DNA of 64,000 nt from CAADGY01 sp900696665 (GCA_035063885.1 JAPSFM010000009.1:29114-93113), one strand, 5' to 3'; positions 34,015-43,050 are shown, numbered from the stretch's first letter. Notes: generated by a model not told the origin, from the sequence alone. Translations and numbers: made by a program.

Positions 34015-35345
34015 CGGAACTTATAGGGTTGGACAGGCGGGACTTGCTGAAGACAGGTCTCAGCATAACCGCGGCAGCGTACTCACCGCTGGGCGCCCAA
34101 CAAAGGGAATCTATCCGCATCGGCTTCGTTGGCACCGGCGGACGCGGCACCAGTTTGTTGCGGAACCTGTTGAAGCTGGATGGCGTAAGGGTCAACGCCC
34201 TCTGCGACATCAATGAGGCGAACCTGGCTCGCGCACAGAAACTTGTGGCGGATGCCGGCCAGCCGAAACCGGAAGGCTATTCAAAAAGCGAGACCGACTG
34301 GCGCAATCTCTGCGAGCGCAAAGACCTGGATATCGTGTTCAACGCCACTCCCTGGCAGTGGCACACACCCATTGCAGTAGCCGCCATGAAAGCTGGAAAG
34401 GACACCGCCACGGAAGTGCCCGCCGCGCTTACCGTGGACGAGTGCTGGGAACTGGTTGAGACGTCGGAGAAAACCGGCAGGCACTGCGCCATGCTGGAGA
34501 ACGACTGCTACTACCGCGAAGTTCTCATGATCCTCACCATGATTCGCGCGGGCGTGCTGGGTGAGCCGCTGATGGCCGAAGCCGGATACCTGCACGATCT
34601 CCGCACGGTGAAGTTCAACACTGTGCCGCATGGGGAACCGTGGCGCCTGGAGCCCACCATCAAGCGCAACGGCAACCTGTATCCCACGCATCCGATGGGT
34701 CCCATGGCGTGGTGGCTCGATATCAATCGTGGCGACCGGATGACTTACCTGGTCTCGATGAGCTCCAGGCACGCGGCGATGAAAGAGTTCGCTATCCGCG
34801 AATTCGGTCCCAACGACTGGCGCTCCAAAACCGATTACGCGCTGGGCGATGTCAATGTCACCCTGATCCGGACCGAAGAAGGAAAAACGATCACCCTCTG
34901 GTTCAATACCAACAGCCCTCGTGTGAAGGAACACCTGTTGAGAATTCAGGGCACCAAGGGCATCTTCAACAGCATGATGGATCGCGTCTTCGTGGAAGGC
35001 CGCAGCAACCGGGGCGAGGGCGAAAACTGGAGAGGCCGGCACGATTGGGAAGAGTCGGCGGAATACCGCAGGCAGTACGACTCGAAGCTGTGGAAGAACA
35101 TGGAGGAACAGGCGCGGGGAGCCGGCCACAGCGGCGTGGACTATATGCAGTTGTACCGGCTTGTCAAGAACCTGCGCGAGGGCAGGCCGCCCGACATCGA
35201 TGTCTACGACGCGGCAGCCTGGAGCGTGCTTTCGCCGCTCTCGGAGGTATCCGTCGCTGGCCGCAGCAAACCTGTAGACATCCCCGACTTTACCCGGGGC
35301 AAATGGAAACTGCGTGCGCCTGTGGACCCCGACGCCATTGTGTAG
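34011..35345 (+). CDS. GH109-type NAD-dependent glycosidase (Gfo/Idh/MocA fold), copy 1
   Basis: A 444-residue protein. The ATG at 34011 is chosen because its ATGA overlaps the upstream stop; an ATG at 33999 is also possible. An RRDLLKTG twin-arginine-like signal is followed by the Rossmann motif RIGFVGTGGRGTSLL. GH109 signatures are WEWH-like TPWQWHTPIAVAAMKAGKDTATEVP, GNLYPTHPMGPMAWWLDINRGDRMTYLVSMSS and FTRGKWKLRAP. Known members use bound NAD to release alpha-N-acetylgalactosamine or related sugars. Activity on GalNAc here is unproven; export and context suggest glycan scavenging. Confidence 0.88.
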   Translation: MTELIGLDRRDLLKTGLSITAAAYSPLGAQQRESIRIGFVGTGGRGTSLLRNLLKLDGVRVNALCDINEANLARAQKLVADAGQPKPEGYSKSETDWRNLCERKDLDIVFNATPWQWHTPIAVAAMKAGKDTATEVPAALTVDECWELVETSEKTGRHCAMLENDCYYREVLMILTMIRAGVLGEPLMAEAGYLHDLRTVKFNTVPHGEPWRLEPTIKRNGNLYPTHPMGPMAWWLDINRGDRMTYLVSMSSRHAAMKEFAIREFGPNDWRSKTDYALGDVNVTLIRTEEGKTITLWFNTNSPRVKEHLLRIQGTKGIFNSMMDRVFVEGRSNRGEGENWRGRHDWEESAEYRRQYDSKLWKNMEEQARGAGHSGVDYMQLYRLVKNLREGRPPDIDVYDAAAWSVLSPLSEVSVAGRSKPVDIPDFTRGKWKLRAPVDPDAIV

Positions 35346-35359
35346 GAGGAGATCGGATC

Positions 35360-36649
35360 ATGCCCATAGCAAATCGAAGAGACTTTTTCAGCGCGATGCT
35401 GCAGGCCGCCGGCGTGCGCGATACCAAGCCCATTCGCGCGGGCATCGTCGGCGTGGGAGATCGCGGTTCTTACCATATGGATCTCCTGCTGGGGACCGAT
35501 CTCGTTGAGATTCCGGCTATCTGCGATATCAATCCCGATTACCTGTACCGGGCGAAGCGGTGGATCGAGCAGGCGGGCAAGCCTTCACCGGAACTTTACG
35601 ATCGCGGCAAGACTGATTTCGAGAGGCTCTGTGAACGGAGCGACCTGGACCTGGTTGTCTGCGCCACCTCGTGGGAATGGCATGCCCCCGTTTGTATCGC
35701 CGCGATGAAAGCAGGTAAGCACGCCACCACGGAAGTACCCGCAGCCCTCACGGTGGATGAATGTTGGGAGATGGTGGAGGTTTCCGAAAAGACACGCAAG
35801 CATTGCGTCATGCTGGAACAGGCTAATTACAGCCGCGACGGCCTGCTGGTTTTGGAGATGGCGCAGAAGGGCGTGTTCGGCCAGATACTGGCGACGACAG
35901 GCGGATACGTACATGACCTCCGGCTGGTGAAATTCGACCCCGAGCGCGAGCCATGGCGCCTGCAACATTCTGTGGATCGCAATGGCAACCTGTATCCGAC
36001 GCACCCCATCGGCCCCATGGCCTGGTGGATGGATATTAACCGCGGCGACAAGTTCGAATATCTCGTATCGATGAGCTCGAAAGCCGTCTGCCTCAATGAG
36101 TACGCGTCGAACTACTTCGGTGACCGCCACCCGTACGCGGGAATGAAGATGAATCAGGGCGACGTGAATACTTCGCTTCTGAGGACCGCGAACGGGAAGC
36201 TTGCCGTGCTCTACTTCGACACCAACACGCCCCACCCGCAAACCGCTGAGATGCGGCTGGACGGCAGCAAGGGACACTATGCCGGCAACATTCAGCAGGT
36301 CTTTATCGAAGGGCGCAGCCCGAAAGAGCATGTATGGGAGCCGCTTGCCAACTATCGGTCCGAATTCGATCCGCCGATTTGGAAGAACCTGGATCCGGGG
36401 AAGTTCAAACGGGCTCGCGGGCACGGCGGCGGTGAGACCACGCCGCTGATGTGGGCAAGATTGCTGCGGGCATTGCAACGCGGCGTCGAGCCCGATATGA
36501 ACGTCTACGATGCGGTGGTGTGGAGCGTTATCTCGCCTCTTACCGAACGCTCGGTGGCGCAGGGCAGCCGCCCCACGGATTTCCCCGACTTCACACGGGG
36601 TAAGTGGAAAAATACGCCTCCCATCCGGCTTGAACCCGAAAGCGCCTGA
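35360..36649 (+). CDS. GH109-type NAD-dependent glycosidase (Gfo/Idh/MocA fold), copy 2
   Basis: A 429-residue paralogue of the preceding gene, with AGGAGGAGATC before the ATG. The open frame extends far upstream, but that extension overlaps the first copy out of frame. It has RAGIVGVGDRGSYHMDLLLG, WEWHAPVCIAAMKAGKHATTEVPAALTVDECWEM and GNLYPTHPIGPMAWWMDINRGDKFEYLVSMSS. Unlike copy 1 it lacks a clear export signal (only NRRDFFSAML at the start), so its location is uncertain. The two are so alike in the core that tandem duplication is likely. Confidence 0.88.
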   Translation: MPIANRRDFFSAMLQAAGVRDTKPIRAGIVGVGDRGSYHMDLLLGTDLVEIPAICDINPDYLYRAKRWIEQAGKPSPELYDRGKTDFERLCERSDLDLVVCATSWEWHAPVCIAAMKAGKHATTEVPAALTVDECWEMVEVSEKTRKHCVMLEQANYSRDGLLVLEMAQKGVFGQILATTGGYVHDLRLVKFDPEREPWRLQHSVDRNGNLYPTHPIGPMAWWMDINRGDKFEYLVSMSSKAVCLNEYASNYFGDRHPYAGMKMNQGDVNTSLLRTANGKLAVLYFDTNTPHPQTAEMRLDGSKGHYAGNIQQVFIEGRSPKEHVWEPLANYRSEFDPPIWKNLDPGKFKRARGHGGGETTPLMWARLLRALQRGVEPDMNVYDAVVWSVISPLTERSVAQGSRPTDFPDFTRGKWKNTPPIRLEPESA

Positions 36650-36669
36650 GCATTGTAGACTGAAAGCTG

Positions 36670-37599
36670 GTGCCCAAACGCCTCTCGATTTCTTTGTGCG
36701 GCATACCCCTGAAGAACCCCGTTATTGCTGCTTCCGGTACCTTCGGATACGGTGTCGAGTTCGAAAAGATTCTCGACCTGAACGCCGTGGGCGGGTTAGT
36801 CGTCAAAGGGCTTTCGCGCGATCCGATTAAGGGCAATCCACCGCCGCGCCTGTGGGAATCCGAAGGCGGCATGATCAACTCGGTAGGTCTTCAGAACGTC
36901 GGAGTGCGCGCATTCCTATCGGACAAACTCCCGCGTCTCAGACAATTCGGCACGGCGGTATTCGCCAACGTGTTCGGCTACGCTCCCGAGGACTATGTGG
37001 AGGTTGTCCGGATACTGGAGGATGCGGAAGGCCTGGTGGGCTACGAACTGAACGTCTCCTGTCCGAACACGAAGCATGGCGGTATTTTTTTCTCGAGCGA
37101 CCCGGCGTTGCTGGCGCCGCTGGTCGCCTCTGTGAAGCGAGTTTCACGCAGACCGGTGATCGTGAAGCTCTCGCCGAATGTTGCCAGTATCGAACCGCTC
37201 GCCAAAGCGGCGGAGGAAGCGGGTGCGGACGCCCTGTCGCTGGTGAACACCTTTGTGGCACTCGCGGTGGATGCTCGAACAAGAACCCCGCGCATCGGCG
37301 CCGGCTTCGGCGGGCTCTCCGGGCCCGCCATCAAACCCATCGCGTTGCGCATGGTATTCCAGGCGGCGCGTGCGGTCCGGATTCCGGTGATCGGCCTCGG
37401 CGGAATCGCTTCCGGTGAGGATGCGGCGGAGTTCCTGGTTGCCGGCGCCTCAGCCGTGCAGGTGGGCACCGCCAGCTTTTGGGATCCCCAGGCGATTCTG
37501 CGAATCGCTGCAGAGCTGGACGCGTTTCTCGAATCCCAAAACATTGCGAATGTGAGCGAACTGGTTGGAACATTAAAATTCAGTGGAGGCTGCGGTTGA
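36670..37599 (+). CDS. pyrD: Dihydroorotate dehydrogenase, class 1B-type
   Basis: A 309-residue flavoprotein with a GTG start. It has SGTFGYGVEF, PPRLWESEGGMINSVGLQN and ELNVSCPNTKHGG, with catalytic Cys131 in the class 1 position rather than the Ser of class 2. The barrel ending VIGLGGIASGEDAAEFLVAGASAVQVGTASF binds the FMN phosphate. It oxidises dihydroorotate to orotate in pyrimidine synthesis. A class 1B enzyme needs the PyrK subunit, which is not in the window. It overlaps ridA by 4 bases. Confidence 0.95.
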   Translation: MPKRLSISLCGIPLKNPVIAASGTFGYGVEFEKILDLNAVGGLVVKGLSRDPIKGNPPPRLWESEGGMINSVGLQNVGVRAFLSDKLPRLRQFGTAVFANVFGYAPEDYVEVVRILEDAEGLVGYELNVSCPNTKHGGIFFSSDPALLAPLVASVKRVSRRPVIVKLSPNVASIEPLAKAAEEAGADALSLVNTFVALAVDARTRTPRIGAGFGGLSGPAIKPIALRMVFQAARAVRIPVIGLGGIASGEDAAEFLVAGASAVQVGTASFWDPQAILRIAAELDAFLESQNIANVSELVGTLKFSGGCG

Positions 37600-38000
37600 A
37601 GAAAACAGTTGCTACCGATGACGCACCAAAGGCCATCGGACCCTATTCACAAGCGGTGATTCACGACGGGACGATCTACCTCAGCGGACAGATCCCATTG
37701 GACCCTGTTACAGGCCAGGTGGTTGAGGGCGATGTCGCAGCCCAAACCGAACGTGTTCTGGACAATATCAAAGCGGTGCTGGCCGCTTGCGGCTCATCGC
37801 TCGACCTGGTGGTCAAAACCACCGTCTTCCTCAAAGATCTGGGTGCGTTCTCGAAATTCAATGAAGTCTACGCCCGATATTTTCCGGAGAACCCGCCGGC
37901 ACGTTCCACGGTAGAAGTGGCTCGACTTCCGCGCGATGTGCAAGTTGAGATCGACGCGATTGCCATTAATGGCTCGTGGCGCGAATCCGCGGAATCCTGA
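37596..38000 (+). CDS. ridA: RidA-family enamine/imine deaminase
   Basis: A 134-residue protein with a TTG start that overlaps the pyrD stop, and GTGGAGGC as ribosome site. APKAIGPYSQAV and IYLSGQIPLDP at the N-terminus, the conserved Arg103 in PPARSTVEV, and the DVQVEIDAIAI end match RidA. Known members hydrolyse reactive 2-aminoacrylate and imines. Length and trimer-interface motifs are normal. The longer open frame upstream (from 37479) is a shadow of pyrD. Confidence 0.95.
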   Translation: MKKTVATDDAPKAIGPYSQAVIHDGTIYLSGQIPLDPVTGQVVEGDVAAQTERVLDNIKAVLAACGSSLDLVVKTTVFLKDLGAFSKFNEVYARYFPENPPARSTVEVARLPRDVQVEIDAIAINGSWRESAES

Positions 38001-38012
38001 TACCGGTTGCCG

Positions 38013-38396
38013 TCAGTGTGCGGAATACTGCGGCTGCGGGGGATTGAGTTTCACCTCAATCGTCTTTTCCGTTTCGTCCACGTCGTACGTCTCACCGAAG
38101 GTCTGGTAGCCCTTCGCGATCACCTGGACAAGGATCTTGCCTTGGGGAATCGGGGGAATCCTTGCCACGCCCTCGTTGTTGCTGCGGAGTTCCCACCTAG
38201 TGCGGATCTTCTTGCCGAACTTCACGACGGAGCGCCCCTCTACAAACTTCACAATCACCGACGCGCGCTCCACTGGCTTATCGTAGAGATTCTTTACTTC
38301 GATCCTAAGCCTGGTGGTACCGTCGTCGTCTTCTTCGGCGGCCAGCGGGAGAAACACGGCAGCTAGAGCCAGAAGGAAAGCGGATCTGCTCAGCAT
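38013..38396 (-). CDS. Small exported protein with a CnaB/carboxypeptidase-regulatory-like domain
   Basis: The ATG at 38394-38396 yields a 127-residue protein with a signal peptide (MLSRSAFLLALAAVFLPLAA). The mature part (DGTTRLRIEVKNLYDKPVERASVIVKF, then RSNNEGVARIPPIPQGKILVQVIAKGYQTF) shows the beta-sandwich pattern of CarboxypepD_reg/CnaB domains with the typical G-x-x-x-I-P and G-Y-Q ending. It is likely a periplasmic structural or binding domain. It converges on ridA and is divergent from the HtrA gene by about 90 bases. The frame extends further upstream but without a signal. Confidence 0.8.
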   Translation of the reverse strand: MLSRSAFLLALAAVFLPLAAEEDDDGTTRLRIEVKNLYDKPVERASVIVKFVEGRSVVKFGKKIRTRWELRSNNEGVARIPPIPQGKILVQVIAKGYQTFGETYDVDETEKTIEVKLNPPQPQYSAH

Positions 38397-38487
38397 GACT
38401 TCATTATGGCAGACGTACGGGCGGATGAGTGCTGTTTTTCCACAATCGAGGTTTCTTTTTTTCTCCGGAAACGCGTCTAATTTTAGT

Positions 38488-39957
38488 ATGAACTGTTCGC
38501 ATGTTTCGCGCGTGTTCCCCCTGGGCCTGGTGATCGTTCTCGCCCTCATCGGCTGCCAGGGGAGGCAGCAGTATGAAATACGGGAAACCTCTGGTGACGG
38601 TGGCGTCCGTGTGCAGCCGGGTGCGGTCGCATCCTATGCCGAGGTGGTGGATCGTGTCACTCCCGCCGTTGTTACCATTCGCTCCGAGCGGCGCGTACGC
38701 GCTCCGCGCCAATTCCCCTTTTTCTTCCCGTTCTTCGGGCCCAGCAACGAGCGTTCACCAGGAAACCAGACGCCCTTTGAAGTGCAGCGCGGTCTCGGCT
38801 CCGGAGTGATTGTCAGCTCCGACGGGCTGTGCCTGACCAATCATCATGTGGTGGACGGTGCGGAGCAAATCCGCATCGAACTGAAAGACGGCCGCACGTT
38901 CGACGCGAAGCTTGTCGGCTCCGACCCGCCCAGCGATCTTGCCGTTCTCCGTCTGGATGCCAAAGATCTGCCGGTTCTCACTCTGGGTAACTCCGATGCT
39001 ATGCGTGTAGGGGATGTCGTTCTGGCTGTCGGCAACCCGCTTGGCGTCGGGCAGACCGTCACCTCGGGCATAATAAGCGCGAAAGGCAGAAGCACCGGCT
39101 TGAGCGACGGCAGCTTCGAAGATTTCCTTCAGACGGATGCCGCCATTAACCGCGGAAACTCCGGCGGCGCGCTGGTCAACACCCGCGGTGAACTGGTCGG
39201 AATCAACTCCCAGATTCTTTCACCGACCGGCGGCTTCATCGGCATTGGATTCGCCATTCCGATCAACATGGCGCGCAATGTCATGGAGCAACTGGTCAAG
39301 ACCGGTCACGTGCGTCGCGGACGAATCGGCGTGGCGATTCAACCGCTCACATCGGACTTGGCCCAGGGTCTCGGCGTCAAAGATCGGAAGGGCGTCGTGG
39401 TCAGCTCTGTTGAATCCAAAGGTCCCGCGGATCGTGCAGGACTGCGCGCGGGCGATGTGATCACGGCCATCAACGGAGAAGCGGTGGAAGACCCTAATTC
39501 GCTGCGAAACCGCATCGCCAGTACCCAGCCGGGCACCGAAATCTCAGTGACTTACGTCCGTGAAGGGAAAGAGAGCCAAACAAAAATCAAGCTGGGTGAA
39601 TTCGACGAGAAAGCGGCGGCAAACAGACAACCGCAAGGGGAGGGAGGCGGCTCTGAGGATAGCGGGGCGAAGCTGGGCATCTCCGTTCAGCCCTTGACTC
39701 CGGCGCTGGCCCGGCAACTCGGCATTGAGAACGTGCAAAACGGCTTAGTGATTACCGACATCGATCCAGCCGGGCCCGCCGCCGACGCCGGGCTGAGTCC
39801 AGGCGATGTCATTGTTCAGGTCAACCGCAAGCCGGTGCGCTCGGTGGAAGATATCCGGTCAGCGCTGGGGCAGTCCCGGGAAGGGCCGGTCCTGTTGCTG
39901 ATAAACCGCAAAGGCCAGAACCTCTTTGTTACGGTTCGCCTGGCGCCGAAGAGGTAA
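38488..39957 (+). CDS. HtrA/Deg-family serine protease lipoprotein with two PDZ domains
   Basis: A 489-residue protein from the ATG at 38488. The signal ends in LIGC, a lipobox. The trypsin-like domain shows TNHHVVDG (His ~120), SDLAVLRLD (Asp ~150) and NRGNSGGAL (Ser225), completing the catalytic triad. Two PDZ domains follow, ~285-375 and ~395-485 (GVVVSSVESKGPADRAGLRAGDVITAING and GLVITDIDPAGPAADAGLSPGDVI). It degrades or refolds misfolded envelope proteins. Cellular location is inferred from the lipobox; DegP itself is usually a soluble periplasmic protein, so anchoring is a point of difference. An earlier in-frame start at 38314 is a shadow. Confidence 0.93.
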   Translation: MNCSHVSRVFPLGLVIVLALIGCQGRQQYEIRETSGDGGVRVQPGAVASYAEVVDRVTPAVVTIRSERRVRAPRQFPFFFPFFGPSNERSPGNQTPFEVQRGLGSGVIVSSDGLCLTNHHVVDGAEQIRIELKDGRTFDAKLVGSDPPSDLAVLRLDAKDLPVLTLGNSDAMRVGDVVLAVGNPLGVGQTVTSGIISAKGRSTGLSDGSFEDFLQTDAAINRGNSGGALVNTRGELVGINSQILSPTGGFIGIGFAIPINMARNVMEQLVKTGHVRRGRIGVAIQPLTSDLAQGLGVKDRKGVVVSSVESKGPADRAGLRAGDVITAINGEAVEDPNSLRNRIASTQPGTEISVTYVREGKESQTKIKLGEFDEKAAANRQPQGEGGGSEDSGAKLGISVQPLTPALARQLGIENVQNGLVITDIDPAGPAADAGLSPGDVIVQVNRKPVRSVEDIRSALGQSREGPVLLLINRKGQNLFVTVRLAPKR

Positions 39958-39975
39958 ACTGCTAATGTCTACAGG

Positions 39976-40322
39976 TCCGCTGTTGCGCTGCTCGCATTGG
40001 CGCTTGGAGCGCAGTGAAGTTCGCACGTGAATACGAACTCGAAGCGGACACCATCGCCGCCCGCGCGATGGAGAGCGCCGGCTATGATCCAGCCGGGCTT
40101 GAACGTTATATTGAGCGCACACAGCTCGATCCCTAGGGACCGAGGGCGGAGTACTCGGCGCTGCCGGCCAAGCAGATCCGTTTAGCGGAGTTACGGCGAA
40201 CTAGGGCGGAACTGCCAGCTTGGGACTATCCGCTGGACGAATCGGAAATCCGGAGCATTCAGGAACGGGTGCGCACGATTGCGCCACGTCTGGCCGATCG
40301 TCCGCCAACCCTTCGCCGGTAA
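39976..40322 (+). pseudogene. Remnant of an M48-type metallopeptidase
   Basis: The stretch translates as a hydrophobic segment (SAVALLALALGAQ) in one frame and then, after a frame shift at about 40014, FAREYELEADTIAARAMESAGYDPAGLERY in another. REYELEAD is the third zinc ligand region of M48 peptidases (E-x-E-A-D), and the following ESAGYDP is family-typical. A stop (TAG at 40134) interrupts it, after which PLDESEIRSIQERVRTI and RPPTLRR resume up to TAA at 40322. The catalytic HExxH is not present in the window. A decayed, non-functional copy is concluded from the shift, the stop and the missing N-terminal half. Confidence 0.65.
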
Positions 40323-40350
40323 GGACTACCATAAGACCGAAGGAGGTCTT

Positions 40351-41385
40351 ATGGCTTTAAGAATTGCCGCCTTCCTGATTCTCTTGCACGGGGCTTTGTC
40401 AACTGCGTTATTCGCTATGTCTTACCCGGAGCTGATAGAAAAAATGCGCGGTTTTCAGGAGAGCCGTATCCTGCTTACCGCGGTCGAACTCGATGTTTTC
40501 ACCGCAGTCGGTCAAGGTGCTACGGCCGGGGCGGTTGCACAGAAGATCAATACTCACGAGCGTGCCACAGAGATGCTGTTAAACGCGCTGGTGGCAATTG
40601 GTGCGTTGAAAAAGAGCGACGGTGTATTTCACAATACGCCGGAAACCTCGACGTATCTGGTGGCGGGTTCACCCGATTATGCGCGCCCGTCGCTGATGCA
40701 CATCGTCAACATGTTTAACTCGTGGGCTACGTTGACCGGGAGTGTACGCAAAGGCACCGCGGTGGTTCCTCCCGGAGTAGACCGCCAGGAACAGGAATGG
40801 ACCGAAAGCTTTATTGCGGCGATGCACAGTGTAGCCGAGGGCACAGCCGCGAATCTGGTGCGGAGCGTTGGAACCGATGGCGTGCGGCGGCTGCTGGATG
40901 TCGGCGGCGGTTCCGGTGCTTACTCCATCGCCTTTGTAAAAGCAGACCCTGAATTGCGCGCAGACCTGCTCGATCTCGCCTCCGTCGTTCCTCTTGCGCG
41001 GAAATACACACAGGAGGCTGGGGTGGCGGATCGCATTTCCTTCAAGGTAGGCGACCTGCGTACCGGCGAACTCGGCAAGGACTACGACCTGGTTCTGCTT
41101 TCCGCCATTTGCCACATGTTGAGTCCCGAAGAAAACCGGGATCTGTTCCGCCGCTCCTACAGCGCGCTGGCCAAGGGTGGGCGTATTGTCATTCGCGATT
41201 TTATTCTGGAACCGGACAAGACCGCGCCGAAGCGCGCCGCATTATTCGCAATCAATATGCTGGTTGGCACCCAGGCAGGTTCCAGCTATAGCGAAGTCGA
41301 ATACAGACAGTGGCTTACCGAAGCCGGATTCCGTGATTTCCGGCGGCCGGAACCGGACGGCGATCTGATCGTCGCGACGCGTTAG
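40351..41385 (+). CDS. SAM-dependent O-methyltransferase (PF00891-type) with hydrophobic N-terminus
   Basis: A 344-residue protein. The ATG at 40351 has a perfect AAGGAGGT nearby. Residues 23-100 form the winged-helix dimerisation domain (MSYPELIEKMRGFQESRILLTAVELDVFTAV, ATEMLLNALVAIGALKKS). The SAM domain has RRLLDVGGGSGAYSIAF and LLSAICHMLSPEENRDLFRRSYSALAKGGRIVIRDFIL. Plant-type O-methyltransferases of this class are cytosolic, yet residues 1-22 (MALRIAAFLILLHGALSTALFA) look like a signal peptide or anchor. The substrate is unknown. No metal-binding or caffeoyl-CoA motifs identify it further. Confidence 0.88.
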   Translation: MALRIAAFLILLHGALSTALFAMSYPELIEKMRGFQESRILLTAVELDVFTAVGQGATAGAVAQKINTHERATEMLLNALVAIGALKKSDGVFHNTPETSTYLVAGSPDYARPSLMHIVNMFNSWATLTGSVRKGTAVVPPGVDRQEQEWTESFIAAMHSVAEGTAANLVRSVGTDGVRRLLDVGGGSGAYSIAFVKADPELRADLLDLASVVPLARKYTQEAGVADRISFKVGDLRTGELGKDYDLVLLSAICHMLSPEENRDLFRRSYSALAKGGRIVIRDFILEPDKTAPKRAALFAINMLVGTQAGSSYSEVEYRQWLTEAGFRDFRRPEPDGDLIVATR

Positions 41386-41542
41386 CGAGCCGCTTGCTGG
41401 CGCGCGCGGCCCTGGGAAAGCCTTGTTTGTGAGCCGCGACGGACACGGAGCGCTCGTAGAGACCCTTCGTGCCCGAATCTCCCGTTTTGCGGACAGAAGT
41501 ATTACAACCCGAAGTGCGGATGGCTGGAACAATGAAACTTTA

Positions 41543-43033
41543 ATGGATACTTGTCCAGCGATCATTCAAGGTGGTATGGGTGCAGGAGTTTCGAACTGGC
41601 GGCTGGCGCAGGCCGTCGCCCGGACCGGTCAGCTTGGAGTAGTTTCCGGAACAGCTCTGGACCAGATTCTTGCCAGACGTCTCCAGGACGGTGATCCGGG
41701 AGGGCACATGCGCCGCGGCCTCAGCCGTTTTCCATTTCCGGATATGGCCAGGCGTGTCTGGTCCACCTATTTTGTTCCTGGCGGGAAGGCTGCCGGCGCA
41801 TCCTACAAGACGCCTCCCATGCATACGAAAGACAGTCCGCGGGAACTGCGAGAACTTTGCATCGTGGCGAACTTTGTCGAAGTGATCCTCGCCAGGGAAG
41901 GCCATGGAAATGCCGTAGGAATCAATTACCTCGAAAAGGTTCAGATGCCCCATTTGCCGTCAATTTACGGTGCCATGCTCGCCGGCACCGCCTACGTGTT
42001 GATCGGTGCGGGCATTCCCCTGAAAATTCCCGGGGTGCTTGACCGCTTCGCCTGTCACGAGCCCGCTTCCTATCCACTGCAAATCACCGGCGCGCAGGAT
42101 GTTGACGATACAACCATGACCTTTGTGCCGAGAGAGTTCATGGAGCGTGAGATTCCACCACTGATCCGGCCGAAGTTCATCGCTATCGTCGCTTCCAATA
42201 CGCTGGCTTCGACGATGGTGAAGAAGGCCAACGGCAGAGTAGATGGATTCGTTATCGAGGGGCCCGCGGCCGGGGGGCATAATGCCCCGCCTCGCGGCCG
42301 CCTTCAACTGGACGAGGCTGGTGAACCGGTCTACGGAGAGCGCGACGCCGTGGACCTGGAGAAACTGCGTGAGCTCGGTCTGCCGTTCTGGCTTGCCGGT
42401 GGCTACGGCAGTGCGGAAAAATTGCGCGCAGCCTGGTCAGCCGGAGCCGCGGGAGTTCAAGTGGGAACCCCCTTCGCGTTCTGCGCCGAGTCGGGATTGA
42501 GGAATGAATACAAGGAGGCGATCCTGAAGGACATTAAGGCCGGCGAGGCACGCGTCTTCACGGATCCGCTCGCTTCGCCCACGAACTTCCCGTTCAAGGT
42601 GGTGCAGATGTCAGGCTCCCTTTCCGGCAGTGAGGCCTACGCCGCACGGCCTCGTATTTGTGATGTGGGCTATCTGCGGGAGGCCTATCGGGAACCGGAC
42701 GGCACGATTCGCTACCGTTGCGCGGCGGAACCGGTGACGACGTACGTGTCGAAAGGCGGCAGACTGGAGAACACGAATGGCAGGAAGTGTCTCTGCAATG
42801 CGTTGCTGGCAAATATCGGCCTCCCGCAGATCCGCAGCGGAAAGTACATAGAGAATGGTCTGGTTACCGCAGGAAACAACCTCGCGGACGTAGCCCGGTT
42901 TTTACCGGAGAACGGGCTCATCTATCGGGCCGCCGACGTAATCGCAAAGCTACTGAACGTGGAGCCGCTCCCGGCCTATCCGCGGACGGAGGTTTGCGTG
43001 GGCGCCACATTGTCAGGTACCGGTCATTGTTGA
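41543..43033 (+). CDS. Nitronate monooxygenase-like FMN protein with C-terminal extension
   Basis: A 496-residue protein from the ATG at 41543. The N-terminal QGGMGAGVSNWRLAQAVARTGQLGVVSGTALD is the family FMN-phosphate and barrel start. GFVIEGPAAGGHNAPPRG and PFWLAGGYGSAEKLRAAWSAGAAGVQVGTPFAFC are the nitronate-monooxygenase/2-nitropropane-dioxygenase core. The last ~130 residues, with several cysteines (ARPRICDVGYLREAY, GRKCLCNALLANIGL), go beyond the usual 320-350. The family oxidises nitroalkanes or acts as enoyl reductase; which applies is not decided by sequence. Confidence 0.85.
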   Translation: MDTCPAIIQGGMGAGVSNWRLAQAVARTGQLGVVSGTALDQILARRLQDGDPGGHMRRGLSRFPFPDMARRVWSTYFVPGGKAAGASYKTPPMHTKDSPRELRELCIVANFVEVILAREGHGNAVGINYLEKVQMPHLPSIYGAMLAGTAYVLIGAGIPLKIPGVLDRFACHEPASYPLQITGAQDVDDTTMTFVPREFMEREIPPLIRPKFIAIVASNTLASTMVKKANGRVDGFVIEGPAAGGHNAPPRGRLQLDEAGEPVYGERDAVDLEKLRELGLPFWLAGGYGSAEKLRAAWSAGAAGVQVGTPFAFCAESGLRNEYKEAILKDIKAGEARVFTDPLASPTNFPFKVVQMSGSLSGSEAYAARPRICDVGYLREAYREPDGTIRYRCAAEPVTTYVSKGGRLENTNGRKCLCNALLANIGLPQIRSGKYIENGLVTAGNNLADVARFLPENGLIYRAADVIAKLLNVEPLPAYPRTEVCVGATLSGTGHC

Positions 43034-43050
43034 TACGCTCTATTCCAACC

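Noticed and set aside
34640..35359. 669-residue frame starting at 34640
   Set aside because: The first 240 residues are an out-of-frame shadow of the first GH109-type gene; a clear ribosome site precedes the ATG at 35360.
42718..43050. 588-residue frame starting at 42718
   Set aside because: The first 111 residues overlap the nitronate monooxygenase-like gene out of frame; a signal peptide begins at 43051.
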